Shown: one piece after another, positions 49,900-61,940 of the stretch | How positions within the stretch are numbered: the stretch's first letter is position 1 | Layout: each line of letters starts with the position of its first letter | Notes under the pieces: model-generated | Database searches by the model: none | Told to the model about the DNA's origin: nothing | The model's input: only the letters and a program-made list of their open reading frames with translations | Translations under genes and position numbers: made by a program | Assembly: GCF_003143555.1 (NCBI RefSeq) | Contig: NZ_CP029347.1 | Location: forward strand, 2,356,001-2,420,000 | Source of the DNA: Saliniradius amylolyticus | GTDB taxonomy: Bacteria > Pseudomonadota > Gammaproteobacteria > Enterobacterales > Alteromonadaceae | Length of the DNA stretch: 64,000 nucleotides | Direction: 5' to 3'

Positions 49900-50433
49900 A
49901 TGCAGCAGAAAATGGTGGTGATGGAGCGCGACTGCATGGCCCGTCGCGTGCCCTCCGGTGAACCTAAGACTATTCCCGGCGGTGAATTTGTGACCCTGAC
50001 CCAGGATCTGGGCGGTAATTTTACCGTCACCTGGCAGGGTAATATGCTGCGCATCGACGGTACTGACGCCGATGCTCTGGGTCGCAAGCCCCAGAAGCTC
50101 GAATTCGAGACACCGAGTGATGACACCATCAGCAAAGATCAGGTGTATCAAGCGCTGGAAACCATCTATGATCCCGAGATCCCAATTAACCTGGTGTCTT
50201 TGGGACTGATTTATGAGGTTGCCATCGATCAGGATAACAGCACCGTTAATATTCAGATGACCTTAACCGCGCCTGGCTGTGGCATGGGTCCGGTTTTAGT
50301 GGGTGATGTAGAATACCGTGTCGCGATGGTACCCAATGTGGACAAGGTCAATGTGGAGCTGGTATTTGATCCCCCCTGGTCCCGTGAGATGATGAGTGAA
50401 GAGGCGCAGCTGGAAGCAGGATTGTTCTTCTAG
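49900..50433 (+). CDS. sufT: Fe-S maturation factor SufT
   Basis: The 177-residue protein has a C-terminal MIP18/DUF59 domain (about 85-170: DQVYQALETIYDPEIPINLVSLGLIYEV; TLTAPGCGMGPVLVGDV) with the conserved Cys. An N-terminal extension (about 80 residues, with GRKPQKLEF) is part of SufT. Proteins of this type help mature Fe-S enzymes, often under iron limitation. It is in the suf operon between sufA and sufE. Confidence 0.9.
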   Translation: MQQKMVVMERDCMARRVPSGEPKTIPGGEFVTLTQDLGGNFTVTWQGNMLRIDGTDADALGRKPQKLEFETPSDDTISKDQVYQALETIYDPEIPINLVSLGLIYEVAIDQDNSTVNIQMTLTAPGCGMGPVLVGDVEYRVAMVPNVDKVNVELVFDPPWSREMMSEEAQLEAGLFF

Positions 50434-50475
50434 CCTGGCCACTGTTGTAACCAGAAACTGAGTGTAGGATCTCCA

Positions 50476-50886
50476 ATGCCATTACCTTCCACTGACGAAA
50501 TCATTGACGACATTGGCTTTTTTGACGACTGGGAAGAGCGTTACCAGTATATCATCGATCTTGGCAAGGCTCTGCCCGGCTTACCGGAAGAGGCTTGCAC
50601 CGAAGATAAGCTGGTGCCCGGCTGCCAGAGCCAGGTGTGGCTGATTACCGAGCAACAAGACGGTAAACTTCAGTTTAGAGTGGACTCGGACGCCATTATC
50701 GTTCAGGGCCTGCTGGCACTGGTCATGGCCGCGTATAACAACAAAACGCCCCAAGACATTCTCGATTTCGATATCGACGCTTACTTTAACGAACTGGACT
50801 TAGAGCGTCACATTTCACCGACGCGAGGTAACGGCCTGCGCGCTATCGTTACCAAGATCCGAAAAACCGCCGAGCAGGCCCATTAG
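50476..50886 (+). CDS. sufE: Sulfur acceptor SufE
   Basis: SufE accepts persulfide sulfur from SufS and passes it to SufB. The 136-residue protein has the active Cys in LVPGCQSQVWL (near 50) and a typical GLLALVMAAYNNKTPQDIL stretch. It is the last gene of the operon, 42 bp after sufT, and is convergent with the hydrolase gene. Confidence 0.95.
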   Translation: MPLPSTDEIIDDIGFFDDWEERYQYIIDLGKALPGLPEEACTEDKLVPGCQSQVWLITEQQDGKLQFRVDSDAIIVQGLLALVMAAYNNKTPQDILDFDIDAYFNELDLERHISPTRGNGLRAIVTKIRKTAEQAH

Positions 50887-50893
50887 TAGAGCG

Positions 50894-51745
50894 TCATTTA
50901 CCGGATAACCGGTTTAGGAAGGGCATTAAATGGTCGAGTACGGAGGGCCTTGTTAGCGCCATCGCGTGTGGTGCCGCAGTAATTACTGCTTGCTGCTTGT
51001 AATTACTCGCAGCTATAGTCAATAGCCGGGATGCAAAGGACGCTGGCGTGACATCATCCTGGCTGCCTACCAATAATAACAGAGGCCCCTCGAAGCGTTT
51101 TAGTGCTGGTGCCGGAGTGAGCTGGCTCAATTCATGACTTGGATCGCCGTCTAGACCTACATGCGCAAGATTAGCCATTAATTCACTGACAGAAACATAC
51201 GCGCCTTCCAGCACCAAGCCTTCAACGTTTCGATGAGCCGCTACATAGCTGGCTAGACTTGTGCCAACAGAAACGCCGTATATCACCACCGGCAAATCGG
51301 CTGAAAAAGCCTTCCTGGCAGCATCAAAGACCCGCAATGCATCTGCTTTCAGGTTCTCAACAGTGATCGGATGAATAGCATCACTGGCACCCAGACCTCT
51401 AGGATCAAACCAGGTTACATTGGCGTTAAGTGCAGCCAGAGCCCTTAACAGACCATGAGCGCGCTCCAATGACATGCCATTACCGGGGTAGAACAGGATC
51501 TCTCTTTGCGCATTGTCAGACTCGAAGCGCAGTCCTCGAAGTTTGGCACCATTTACTCTATCCACACTCACGGAATGTGCCTTTCCTTCAGCCCCTTGTT
51601 TTTTCAGTGAGGTGTTGATGGTATCAATATCCAGTAACACCACCTCATTACTCTGCACAATAAACTGGCTGGTTGTCATTGTTTTAGCACAAAGGTCCAT
51701 TGGCAATGACAAAGTGAAAACGGTGATCGCGACTAACCTGAGCAT
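50894..51745 (-). CDS. Exported alpha/beta hydrolase
   Basis: The protein has 283 residues from the ATG at 51745, following AGGA; an earlier start at 51790 adds charged residues before the signal and is less likely. The signal peptide MLRLVAITVFTLSLPMDLCA is followed by an alpha/beta hydrolase fold: oxyanion FYPGNGMSL, WFDPRGLGASD, nucleophile Ser159 in YGVSVGTS, Asp in GSQDDVTP (about 229) and His in AAPHAMAL (about 261). Substrate unknown. It is divergent from the TetR gene with two shared palindromes, so it is probably the target of that repressor. Confidence 0.72.
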   Translation of the reverse strand: MLRLVAITVFTLSLPMDLCAKTMTTSQFIVQSNEVVLLDIDTINTSLKKQGAEGKAHSVSVDRVNGAKLRGLRFESDNAQREILFYPGNGMSLERAHGLLRALAALNANVTWFDPRGLGASDAIHPITVENLKADALRVFDAARKAFSADLPVVIYGVSVGTSLASYVAAHRNVEGLVLEGAYVSVSELMANLAHVGLDGDPSHELSQLTPAPALKRFEGPLLLLVGSQDDVTPASFASRLLTIAASNYKQQAVITAAPHAMALTRPSVLDHLMPFLNRLSGK

Positions 51746-51824
51746 ATTGGATTCCTGTTTTTTTGATAATGCCAGTAGACGTATTTTCATTCAGAATTAC
51801 AAACGGAGAAATGTTTCAAAAAAT

Positions 51825-51859
51825 GACTCGCAAATCGAGTCAACACATCTAGTGTTGAT
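51825..51859. promoter_or_regulatory. Two adjoining 19-bp perfect palindromes (TetR operators)
   Basis: TGACTCG-CAAAT-CGAGTCA (51825-51843) and TCAACAC-ATCTA-GTGTTGA (51841-51859) are both perfect 7-5-7 inverted repeats sharing three bases. They lie between the divergent hydrolase and TetR starts, 71 bp from the TetR ATG. Their half-sites differ from each other. Confidence 0.65.
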
Positions 51860-51929
51860 GCTGCTCAGGACCTGAGCCAACGCTTTAACGTCTATACTGC
51901 AATAAATAACGAACTTGCATAACATTCTC

Positions 51930-52484
51930 ATGCTCAGCGACGATACTGTTTTGAATAAAGCTTTGGAACTGGCAAGGAGTACTTCTTGGGAAGACTTCAA
52001 CATCAATGAGCTGGCTATAGGTCTTGATATAAGCTTGAGCGATTTGTACCGATGTGTTCGCTCACGGGATGATCTTGCTGATCTTTTGTTTGACCGGGCC
52101 GATACCAATATGCTGGATGCCTCTCAGAAGCCCGGTTTTATACAGCAAACTGCCGAGGCTCGATTAGCCCATTGCATATCGAGCTGGCTTGAGACACTGG
52201 CCCCCTACAAACCTCTGGTACGGGAAATGTTGGGCTACAAATTAGAGCCCGGTCACATTCATCTTCAGGCGCATGGTATTACTCGCATCAGCCGCACCGT
52301 GCAGTGGTTTTTAACGGCAGCGAGGTGGCAACCACAAGGCCTCTCCCGCATTGTGACAGAGCTCGGTGTCACTTCGGTATACGTAATCACCTTTGGCCGG
52401 TTTCTTTCGGACGATAAGCTGAATCCCCCCCACCTAAAAGCGCAATTGCAAGCGCGACTGCAACCTTTAGCTCCGCCCCAATAG
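51930..52484 (+). CDS. TetR-family transcriptional regulator
   Basis: The protein has 184 residues from the ATG at 51930; a TTG at 51915 is an alternative. The N-terminal TetR-type helix-turn-helix is visible: LNKALELARSTSWEDFNINELA, then GLDISLSDLYRCVRSRDDLADLLF. The C-terminal ligand-binding domain is a divergent helical domain without recognised partner. The gene is followed by a 3-bp gap and the YdjM-type gene, so both are probably cotranscribed. Confidence 0.78.
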   Translation: MLSDDTVLNKALELARSTSWEDFNINELAIGLDISLSDLYRCVRSRDDLADLLFDRADTNMLDASQKPGFIQQTAEARLAHCISSWLETLAPYKPLVREMLGYKLEPGHIHLQAHGITRISRTVQWFLTAARWQPQGLSRIVTELGVTSVYVITFGRFLSDDKLNPPHLKAQLQARLQPLAPPQ

Positions 52485-52487
52485 TTA

Positions 52488-53546
52488 ATGGATCCCATCA
52501 CTCACGGTATTGTCGGCGCAGCTCTGGCTAGAAGTGTCTCTGTCATCAGGCCACCGCAAAATCACTCAGAAAGCCATTTATGGTGGCAACTGGGTGTTCT
52601 CGCAGCATTAATACCGGACTTGGACTACCTTCTGTTTTGGGTCGATCCACTGGCCTTTTTAGCCTACTGGCACCGCTCTTTTACTCACTCTTTGTTCCTG
52701 GCACCCTTGTGGAGTCTGACTATCGCCGCTGCGGCTTACCTTCTGACAGCGCATCGCTATCCATTCGTACTGTTATGGCTTGTTGCCACAGCAGGCGTGC
52801 TCTCTCACTGTTTTCTTGATGCTCTGACGCCTTTCGGAACCCAATGGTTTCAGCCATTCAGTGATGTGCGAGTCAGTGCAAATCTGCTGTTGGTCGTGGA
52901 TGGTTATTTCACCCTGATACTATTGGTGTGTCTGTGGTTGATAGTAAAACACCGGTCCTGCAAAAGTGTCCTACTGGTTTGGTTCCTCCCTGTGGCGTAC
53001 CTTCTGGTCGTAGTGGGCATCAAGCAACAGATCCGACAGGAGCTATCGCAACAATTACCTTCGAATACAACGCCATCAGACATACGTTTGTTCCCGCAGC
53101 CGTTTTCGCCTCTGCTGTGGCAAGCCATTACTCACAAAGCGCAAGGTAACTGGCGGGCGAGAGTATTTTACCGGACCAACTTCATCCCATTACCCCTGGA
53201 TGCTACACAGCGATTGTCAGGCTTCACCACTACCTACCAGCCCAGCCATAGTCCGGATTGGCAATGGAAACCTCTTTGGCCGAATACTGGTAAGGACAAC
53301 GCCTTAGCAAAAGCCGCCTGGCATCAACCTAACTTTGCTCCTTTTAGAGACTTTGCCCAGTACCCGGTACTGTATCATCTCGGCCCTCTTCCACCTCACT
53401 CGCCCGCTGGTTCATCAACCTGCTTTTGGTTCAGTGATCTGCGTTATCATTGGCCTGGTATCCCACCAGCATTTCGATTTGGCCTTTGCCAACAACATAA
53501 TGGCCAATGGCAAACTCATCGTCTGCCCTATCTGAGTATTCCATAA
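52488..53546 (+). CDS. YdjM-type membrane-bound metal-dependent hydrolase
   Basis: The 352-residue protein belongs to the DUF457 (YdjM/LexA-regulated) family. It starts MDPITHGIVGAALARS with the His of THG, then has PDLDYLL, HRSFTHSLFL and LSHCFLDALTPFGTQWFQPFSD, the family's putative metal residues. About four transmembrane helices lie in the first 170 residues, with a soluble C-terminal extension (about 190-350). Substrate unknown. Being behind the TetR gene, it may share its regulation. Confidence 0.82.
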   Translation: MDPITHGIVGAALARSVSVIRPPQNHSESHLWWQLGVLAALIPDLDYLLFWVDPLAFLAYWHRSFTHSLFLAPLWSLTIAAAAYLLTAHRYPFVLLWLVATAGVLSHCFLDALTPFGTQWFQPFSDVRVSANLLLVVDGYFTLILLVCLWLIVKHRSCKSVLLVWFLPVAYLLVVVGIKQQIRQELSQQLPSNTTPSDIRLFPQPFSPLLWQAITHKAQGNWRARVFYRTNFIPLPLDATQRLSGFTTTYQPSHSPDWQWKPLWPNTGKDNALAKAAWHQPNFAPFRDFAQYPVLYHLGPLPPHSPAGSSTCFWFSDLRYHWPGIPPAFRFGLCQQHNGQWQTHRLPYLSIP

Positions 53547-53619
53547 GGACCGTTCACCACCGGTAAGATTCTCTTCACTTGCTTTCCGACGCAGCTGACG
53601 TTAGGGTAAAGACACATAT

Positions 53620-53703
53620 CTTGTCGGAGTGCCCGAAAGGGCTGAGACCGCATTAGCGGGATCCGTTGAACCTGAACAGGCTAACACCTGCGGAGGGAAC
53701 AAG
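53620..53703 (+). ncRNA. TPP riboswitch (THI box)
   Basis: The core THI-box motifs are present: GGCTGAGA (53639-53646) and GAACCTGAACAGGCTAACAC followed by CTGCGGAGGGAAC (53667-53700). P1 is formed by CTTGT (53620-53624) and ACAAG (53699-53703). Aptamer is 84 nt and its 3' end lies 83 nt before the thiC ATG. In the expression platform, GACAAG (53755-53760) can pair with the P1 5' strand CTTGTC, so a switch between P1 and this alternative helix is possible. Confidence 0.95.
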
Positions 53704-53776
53704 ACTGGGGAATCGATCCCTATTCTTATCAATCAGACGCCGATCGGCTCTCTGACAAGATCTTCACATCAACTGA

Positions 53777-56805
<3,029 letters not shown>

Positions 56806-56807
56806 CG

Positions 56808-57020
56808 ATGACTAAACCCATGATCAGTATCACCCTGAATCGACAACCTGTGACCCTGGAAGCCGGAACCAGCGTCGCTCAGCTTTTGGCGCAGGCGCCG
56901 CCTTCCGAGCCCTATGCACTGGCTGTTAACGATGAGTTTCTGGATCGTCAGCATAGCGAACACCACCTCCTTACCGATGGCGATCGGCTGGATGTGTTTT
57001 CACCCATACAGGGGGGCTGA
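56808..57020 (+). CDS. thiS: Sulfur carrier protein ThiS
   Basis: A 70-residue beta-grasp sulfur carrier ending in the Gly-Gly tail (VFSPIQGG) that is adenylated by ThiF and thiocarboxylated. The N-terminal MTKPMISITLNRQPVTL is typical. It is between thiO and thiG with 2- and 3-bp gaps. Confidence 0.93.
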   Translation: MTKPMISITLNRQPVTLEAGTSVAQLLAQAPPSEPYALAVNDEFLDRQHSEHHLLTDGDRLDVFSPIQGG

Positions 57021-57023
57021 CTT

Positions 57024-57836
57024 ATGTTCACACAGAGAAACTGGCAGCTTTTTGACCAGAACCTGAGTAGTCGGCTTTTAATTGGATCGGCCCTGTACCC
57101 CTCGCCCGATGTTATGCATGACGCCATCAAAGCATCGGGGGCCGAAGTAGTCACGCTTTCGCTACGCCGCCAGAACCCAGCGCAAGGGGATGGACAGGCT
57201 TTTTGGCAATTGATCCGTCAGTTGAATCTCCAGCTGCTGCCAAATACCGCCGGCTGCCATAGCGTCCGGGAGGTACTGACCCTCGCCAGGATGTCGCGAG
57301 AATTGTTTGATACCGACTGGCTGAAGCTGGAGCTAATTGGCGATGATTACAACCTGCAGCCGGATCCTCTCGGCTTGGTGGAAGCCGCCAGACATCTTAT
57401 CGACGAAGGATTTAAGGTACTGCCCTATTGCACCGATGATCTGGTGCTATGCCAGCGCTTAGTAGACGTGGGCTGTGAAGTTCTGATGCCCTGGGCGGCC
57501 CCCATCGGTACCGGAAAAGGCATACTCAACCCCTATGCCTTACAGACGCTGCGCGAGCGACTGCCCGATACGCCCCTTATCGTCGACGCAGGACTGGGCC
57601 GACCTTCTCATGCCTGCCAAGTCATGGAAATGGGCTATGACGGTGTATTACTCAACTCCGCCATCGCCCAGTCTCAGGATCCCGTTATCATGGCCCGGGC
57701 CTTTGCCGATGCTACCCGTGCCGGGCGTCAGGCCTATCTCAGTGGCATCATGCCCGAAAAAGAGCTGGCCAGCCCCAGCACGCCTACTCTGGGCACCCCT
57801 TTTTGGCATCAGGAGAGCGACCATGCGCCGACCTAA
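57024..57836 (+). CDS. thiG: Thiazole synthase ThiG
   Basis: ThiG forms the thiazole phosphate from DXP, iminoacetate and ThiS-thiocarboxylate. The 270-residue TIM-barrel protein has the Schiff-base Lys in [10 protein letters not shown] (about 96), and the end motifs [15 protein letters not shown] and [18 protein letters not shown]. The stop overlaps the next start by 14 nt. Confidence 0.95.
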   Translation: MFTQRNWQLFDQNLSSRLLIGSALYPSPDVMHDAIKASGAEVVTLSLRRQNPAQGDGQAFWQLIRQLNLQLLPNTAGCHSVREVLTLARMSRELFDTDWLKLELIGDDYNLQPDPLGLVEAARHLIDEGFKVLPYCTDDLVLCQRLVDVGCEVLMPWAAPIGTGKGILNPYALQTLRERLPDTPLIVDAGLGRPSHACQVMEMGYDGVLLNSAIAQSQDPVIMARAFADATRAGRQAYLSGIMPEKELASPSTPTLGTPFWHQESDHAPT

Positions 57837-59319
57837 GGTTTTGACCATAGCAGGCTCCGACACTAGCGCAGGCGCTGGTATTCAGGCCGATCTAATGACC
57901 TTGGCCGACTTTAATGCCGAGGGAAAGACGGTGGTCACTGCCCTCACCGCGCAAACTCCGAACGCCGTATTCGCTGTGGAACCGGTTGGGAACAGGATTT
58001 TGCAGGAACAACTCTCTGCCGTGAAACACATCGCCCTCAGAGGAATCAAGATCGGCCTTATTGTTGCACCGGCTCAAGTGGCGATCATTGCCAATTTCAT
58101 TCGCCAGTTACGCCAAAAGACTGCCGCTGAGTTGTGGGTCGTATTAGATCCTGTGCTTAATGCCTCTGCCGGCAGTCAGTTGCAACTACCGGGTACGCTG
58201 GAGGCCATACAATCTCAATTGCTGCCTCTGGTGGATGTCATTACTCCCAACCTGGATGAGGCAGAAGTCCTTACGGGGCTGCGTCCGACAGCCCCCAATG
58301 ATCGCGTGCAGGCGGCCATGCAGATACAACGGATGGGCCCAGGCTCCGTAGTGATCAAAGGCGGCCATGATACCGCAGGGCATTGCTTAGACTATGGACT
58401 CTGTGGCCAGAATCATTACTGGCTGCAAAGTCCCAGACAGGCAGTGTCTAACAGCCATGGCACCGGTTGTCGCTTCAGTTCGGCTATCGCCGCCTTGCTG
58501 GCAAGAGATTATCCGCTGAAAGACGCGCTAACCCTGGCCAAAGCCTATATCAACCATAGCCTGGCTCTGGCGAAAGACAGCCCGGAGGCCAACCTGCCCC
58601 ACCCTGGCTGGCCTGAGAACATCGAGCTCTTTCCCCGCGCCCTGCCCAATGCGCTTCAAAACCCGGAGCCGCTGGAGCTCCCCCCCGGGCCAGGCTTTGC
58701 CCCTTGTAAAACAAAGCCACTGGGCCTTTATCCCGTGGTGGACAGCGTCGACTGGATAACCAGGCTGATTCCCTTGGCCGTTAAAACCTTACAAATCAGG
58801 CTCAAACACGCTGGACCTGATGAGCTTCGTCAACAACTTACCGAAGCCATTGCCCTTTGCCGGGAGAACGAGGTACAGCTGTTCATCAATGACCACTGGC
58901 AACTTGCTATAGAATTGGACGCCTATGGGGTGCATCTGGGCCAGGAAGACCTGCTAAAGGCCGATCTAAGCGCCATCGCTCGCGCTGGACTTCGCCTAGG
59001 AGTTTCGACCCATGGTGAGTACGAGATGATGCTGGCCCACTCGCTCAAGCCCAGCTATATGGCTTTCGGGGCCATCTTCGATACCAAGACCAAGGACATG
59101 AGCGGCCAGCTGCAAGGCACCGAACGACTAGGTCGTTATGTACGCCTGATTAAAAACTGTCCTCAGGTGGCCATCGGCGGCATCAACGCCGACAACCTGG
59201 ACAGCGTGCTTGCCACCGGCATTGAGAGCGTCGCCGTCGTCAGTGCCATCACCGAAGCCGAGGATGTTCGGGCCAGAGTCAAAGTGTTTCAATCCCGACT
59301 GGAGGGCCTGACATGCTGA
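57823..59319 (+). CDS. thiDE: Fused HMP-P kinase and thiamine phosphate synthase (ThiD-ThiE)
   Basis: A 498-residue fusion starting at [17 protein letters not shown], after AGGAG; the frame upstream of this is open to 57535 but lies in thiG and lacks a start signal. Residues 1-260 are ThiD (HMP/HMP-P kinase): [24 protein letters not shown] and [19 protein letters not shown] linker of about 40 residues leads to ThiE (about 300-498): [39 protein letters not shown] and [13 protein letters not shown]. One protein thus makes HMP-PP and couples it to the thiazole. Confidence 0.95.
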   Translation: MRRPKVLTIAGSDTSAGAGIQADLMTLADFNAEGKTVVTALTAQTPNAVFAVEPVGNRILQEQLSAVKHIALRGIKIGLIVAPAQVAIIANFIRQLRQKTAAELWVVLDPVLNASAGSQLQLPGTLEAIQSQLLPLVDVITPNLDEAEVLTGLRPTAPNDRVQAAMQIQRMGPGSVVIKGGHDTAGHCLDYGLCGQNHYWLQSPRQAVSNSHGTGCRFSSAIAALLARDYPLKDALTLAKAYINHSLALAKDSPEANLPHPGWPENIELFPRALPNALQNPEPLELPPGPGFAPCKTKPLGLYPVVDSVDWITRLIPLAVKTLQIRLKHAGPDELRQQLTEAIALCRENEVQLFINDHWQLAIELDAYGVHLGQEDLLKADLSAIARAGLRLGVSTHGEYEMMLAHSLKPSYMAFGAIFDTKTKDMSGQLQGTERLGRYVRLIKNCPQVAIGGINADNLDSVLATGIESVAVVSAITEAEDVRARVKVFQSRLEGLTC

Positions 59320-60071
59320 GCGACAAAGAGCGTCTGCGCTACGCCCGGCAGATGATGCTACAAGAGCTTGGCGAGGCTGGCCAGTTGAGGCTGGCCGGGA
59401 CCCATGTACTGATCGTCGGTGTTGGCGGCCTTGGCTGCCCGGCGGCCCAGTACTTGGCCGCTGCGGGCATTGGCCGTATAACACTGGCAGATAATGACAA
59501 GGTGGAACTCAGTAATCTTCATCGCCAGCCCCTCTATCGCATCAACCATATTGACGCGCCGAAAGTTGAGGTGGCCGAGCAGCAGCTTTACGCGCTAAAC
59601 CCAGAGGTTAGAGTGAGGGCTGTAAAGACAAGACTAAGCGGCAGAGTGCTGAGCAACTATGTAGCCGAGGCGGATATTGTGCTGGATTGCGCCGACAGTC
59701 TGGACACCAGCTTTGCCTTAAACCAGGCCTGCCAAACACATAAAAAAGTGTTTATTCAGGCATCCGCAATTGGCACCAGTGGACAGCTAATCAGCTTTGA
59801 TTTTCGCCGTCTTCACAAGCCCTGCTTTGAATGCCTGTTTCCCGACACCGGCCACCGCCCTGAGCATAACTGCCAAACGATTGGAGTCTTAGGTCCTGTA
59901 TTGGGAATAATAGGCTCGGCCCAGGCTCTGGAGGCCATCAAAGCGTCCATCCCGGGCTTTGGCATTGAGCATGGTCGCTTCCGTCAGTTCGAAGGGATAA
60001 ATATGCATTGGCAAAGCCTGATGGTTACCCCAGCTTCTGCATGCCCTCGCTGTCAAAATGACAAGGCCTGA
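59313..60071 (+). CDS. thiF: ThiS adenylyltransferase ThiF
   Basis: ThiF activates the C-terminus of ThiS with ATP. The 252-residue E1-like protein has the Rossmann VGVGGLGCPAAQYLAAAGIG (about 36-55), LADNDKVELSNLHRQ and zinc-binding CFEC and CPRC pairs. It is the last gene of the operon, overlapping thiDE by 7 nt. Confidence 0.92.
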   Translation: MLSDKERLRYARQMMLQELGEAGQLRLAGTHVLIVGVGGLGCPAAQYLAAAGIGRITLADNDKVELSNLHRQPLYRINHIDAPKVEVAEQQLYALNPEVRVRAVKTRLSGRVLSNYVAEADIVLDCADSLDTSFALNQACQTHKKVFIQASAIGTSGQLISFDFRRLHKPCFECLFPDTGHRPEHNCQTIGVLGPVLGIIGSAQALEAIKASIPGFGIEHGRFRQFEGINMHWQSLMVTPASACPRCQNDKA

Positions 60072-60127
60072 AATCTATTCACCAAACGGATGCAAACGCA
60101 TTATCCCCTGAAACCCCAGTCTCTAAC

Positions 60128-60162
60128 AGAGAACCTCTGTGTGCCGTCACTTCGGGTTCTCT
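60128..60162 (+). terminator. Terminator-like hairpin after the thi operon
   Basis: AGAGAACC (60128-60135) pairs with GGTTCTCT (60155-60162) with a loop of 19 nt. A T tract is absent immediately after. Nothing else notable in the rest of 60071-60280. Confidence 0.5.
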
Positions 60163-60279
60163 GCGCCCTGCGTTTTAACCAGTCAAAGACATCTGTCAGG
60201 ATCCACTCATGCTGCGCGTCAGCACACCAAACCGGAATCATAATAACAAGCCAGAGCTACATTAATTAGCTCTCACCCT

Positions 60280-60310
60280 TAAAAATTTATCGTTTTTCGA
60301 TAAATTTTTA
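60280..60310 (+). promoter_or_regulatory. 31-bp palindromic operator before the DUF2975/HTH pair
   Basis: TAAAAATTTATCG and CGATAAATTTTTA form a perfect 13-bp inverted repeat around TTTTT. The inner core is TATCG-N5-CGATA. It lies 30 bp before the GTG of the DUF2975 gene. The short HTH protein downstream is the likely ligand. Confidence 0.7.
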
Positions 60311-60339
60311 TTGAAAAGGGATATTACGAAAGGTAACCT

Positions 60340-60915
60340 GTGGACATTCTCAGACCTGATGACAACCTAACTATGACAGAAAAAGACCACTACTCGTCCG
60401 TGCGAAACCTAGCGCTCTGGTTAAGCGCCCTCGTGTGTGCCGCTGCGATTGCCAATCTGGTTGAGCCCTACTCACTATTTGTCAGCGATATCCCAATCAC
60501 GCTGTATGTGGGTGGTGAACTCTGGAGTCAGTCTCTGTCCTCATTTCTGTCAGGGGACCGGCTCGCGATTATCGCCATCTTGAGTTTCGAGCAAATGTTA
60601 TGGCTGGCCGTGTTGTTGCAAGTCTGGTTGCTGTGTCGTCTGTACAGACAGAACAAGGTCTTTACTGTTAAAAACGCACGGCACTTTTTCTATATCGGCT
60701 GTCTGTTGCTGGGACTTTTCCTGTACGAAACCCTACTGGCTACCATTGTCGGAGCTTACCTGTATAGCCGGGACATTCTGCCCCAACTGCCCGACTGGCA
60801 AGGCCATGCCATGTTAAAAACGGGCTACCTTGTACCTGGGCTGTTCTTGATTCTTGTGGCGAAAATCATGGAGCACGCCGCTAGATTACAAGAAGAATCC
60901 GAACTGACCATCTGA
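60340..60915 (+). CDS. DUF2975-family membrane protein
   Basis: The protein has 191 residues from a GTG with a good AAAGG site 7 nt upstream; an internal ATG at 60373 is a weaker alternative. Four hydrophobic segments (about 28-45, 83-103, 120-143 and 160-178) and the motifs SFEQMLWLAVLLQVWLLCRL and KVFTVKNARHF are typical of DUF2975. Such proteins are generally found beside a small Xre regulator, as here. The function is unknown. Confidence 0.75.
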   Translation: MDILRPDDNLTMTEKDHYSSVRNLALWLSALVCAAAIANLVEPYSLFVSDIPITLYVGGELWSQSLSSFLSGDRLAIIAILSFEQMLWLAVLLQVWLLCRLYRQNKVFTVKNARHFFYIGCLLLGLFLYETLLATIVGAYLYSRDILPQLPDWQGHAMLKTGYLVPGLFLILVAKIMEHAARLQEESELTI

Positions 60916-60945
60916 TCCATCTTGACTGTCGGGCACAGTATTTTT

Positions 60946-61173
60946 ATGGCAATTGTTATCAACCTTGATGTGATTTTAGCGAAAAGAAAGATGCGCCTGT
61001 CTGAGCTGTCCGAACGTGTTGGCGTTACTTTGGCCAATCTGTCAGTTCTCAAAACAGGCAAGGCGAAAGCTGTTCGATTCTCCACCCTGGAGAAACTATG
61101 CGAAGTTCTGGAATGTCAGCCCGGAGACATACTCGAGTATGTCGAAGATAAAACTCGGGATTCATCGGCTTAA
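60946..61173 (+). CDS. Small Xre-family HTH regulator (YozG-like)
   Basis: A 75-residue HTH_26-type protein (YozG group) starting at the ATG at 60946: MAIVINLDVILAKRKMRLSE, then LSERVGVTLANLSVLKTGKA and LEKLCEVLECQPGDILEYVE. It lies 30 bp after the DUF2975 gene. It probably binds the 31-bp palindrome and represses the pair, inferred from context. Confidence 0.85.
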   Translation: MAIVINLDVILAKRKMRLSELSERVGVTLANLSVLKTGKAKAVRFSTLEKLCEVLECQPGDILEYVEDKTRDSSA

Positions 61174-61227
61174 GACACCGATCGTCGTATGGAAATAATG
61201 GATTTATTCAAAAAGGAGCAAAGTCCA

Positions 61228-61818
61228 ATGAAAAACCTCAACCCTATTTTACTACCACCCGTCGTCGCCCTAGGGATGCTTGCCTCGGGAAGCACAGCAT
61301 TCGCCAGTGAAGGCATTTACGCAGGTGCGGGCATGGTCCACTCAGGATTTGTGCTGGATGAAGGCGAAAGTACACTGGAGCGCGATCAGTCTAAGACCTC
61401 TGGAGGGGTCTATGCGGGATACAAAAAGTCAGTGCTGGAAAGCGGCCTGTTTGTTTCCGGTGAGGTGTTCTTTAACAATACGTCTCATTCGAAAGCCTAC
61501 GACAATGGCGATACGGTCAATGTTGAAAATCAATATGGCGTTAAGGCCATGATAGGTCATGAATGGGGCTGGGGAGGAAGCCTTTACGGCACTCTGGGTG
61601 TCGCCCAATACGACTACAATATTCAGCTTGGCGACAGAACCGCCGGGGAAAGCCGCTTCGGTCATATTTATGGAGTGGGTTTTGATTACCAGTTCAATCA
61701 AAGCCTTTCTTCTCATCTAGAACTGACGGTAAGCGGTGATGAAATAGATCTTAATGATGAGCAAGCTATTGATTCCGGACTTGTCGTGGTGCGCTGGGGA
61801 GTGTCCTACCATTTCTAA
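61228..61818 (+). CDS. Outer membrane beta-barrel protein
   Basis: The protein has 196 residues from the ATG at 61228, after AAGGAG; a start at 61189 gives an unlikely leader. A signal peptide (ending AFASEG) precedes alternating polar/hydrophobic strands (GIYAGAGMVHSGFVLDEG; SLYGTLGVAQYDYNIQLG; SGLVVVRWGVSYHF). The terminal Phe is the Bam recognition signature. It is probably an eight-strand barrel of the OmpA/Ail-like family; no OmpA C-terminal domain is present. It is 54 bp after the HTH gene and may share its transcript. Confidence 0.78.
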   Translation: MKNLNPILLPPVVALGMLASGSTAFASEGIYAGAGMVHSGFVLDEGESTLERDQSKTSGGVYAGYKKSVLESGLFVSGEVFFNNTSHSKAYDNGDTVNVENQYGVKAMIGHEWGWGGSLYGTLGVAQYDYNIQLGDRTAGESRFGHIYGVGFDYQFNQSLSSHLELTVSGDEIDLNDEQAIDSGLVVVRWGVSYHF

Positions 61819-61860
61819 CTGATGCAGAAGAGCTGTCAGGTCAAAGCCTGTCGCTGATAC

Positions 61861-61885
61861 CGGGGCTGCCTATTCAGGAGCCCCG
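61861..61885. terminator. Hairpin between the beta-barrel gene and the convergent dehydrogenase
   Basis: CGGGGCT pairs with AGCCCCG around an 11-nt loop, followed by a T-rich stretch, 42 nt after the barrel stop. Confidence 0.5.
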
Positions 61886-61940
61886 TACTGTACTTCTAAT
61901 ATATCTGTCTTTGTTTAATCGCCCGAAAAAGGTTTAAGCG

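Noticed and set aside
57535-57822. Upstream extension of the ThiD-ThiE frame
   Set aside because: The extension is in the thiG coding region in another frame; ATG at 57823 has AGGAG and the ThiD N-terminus.
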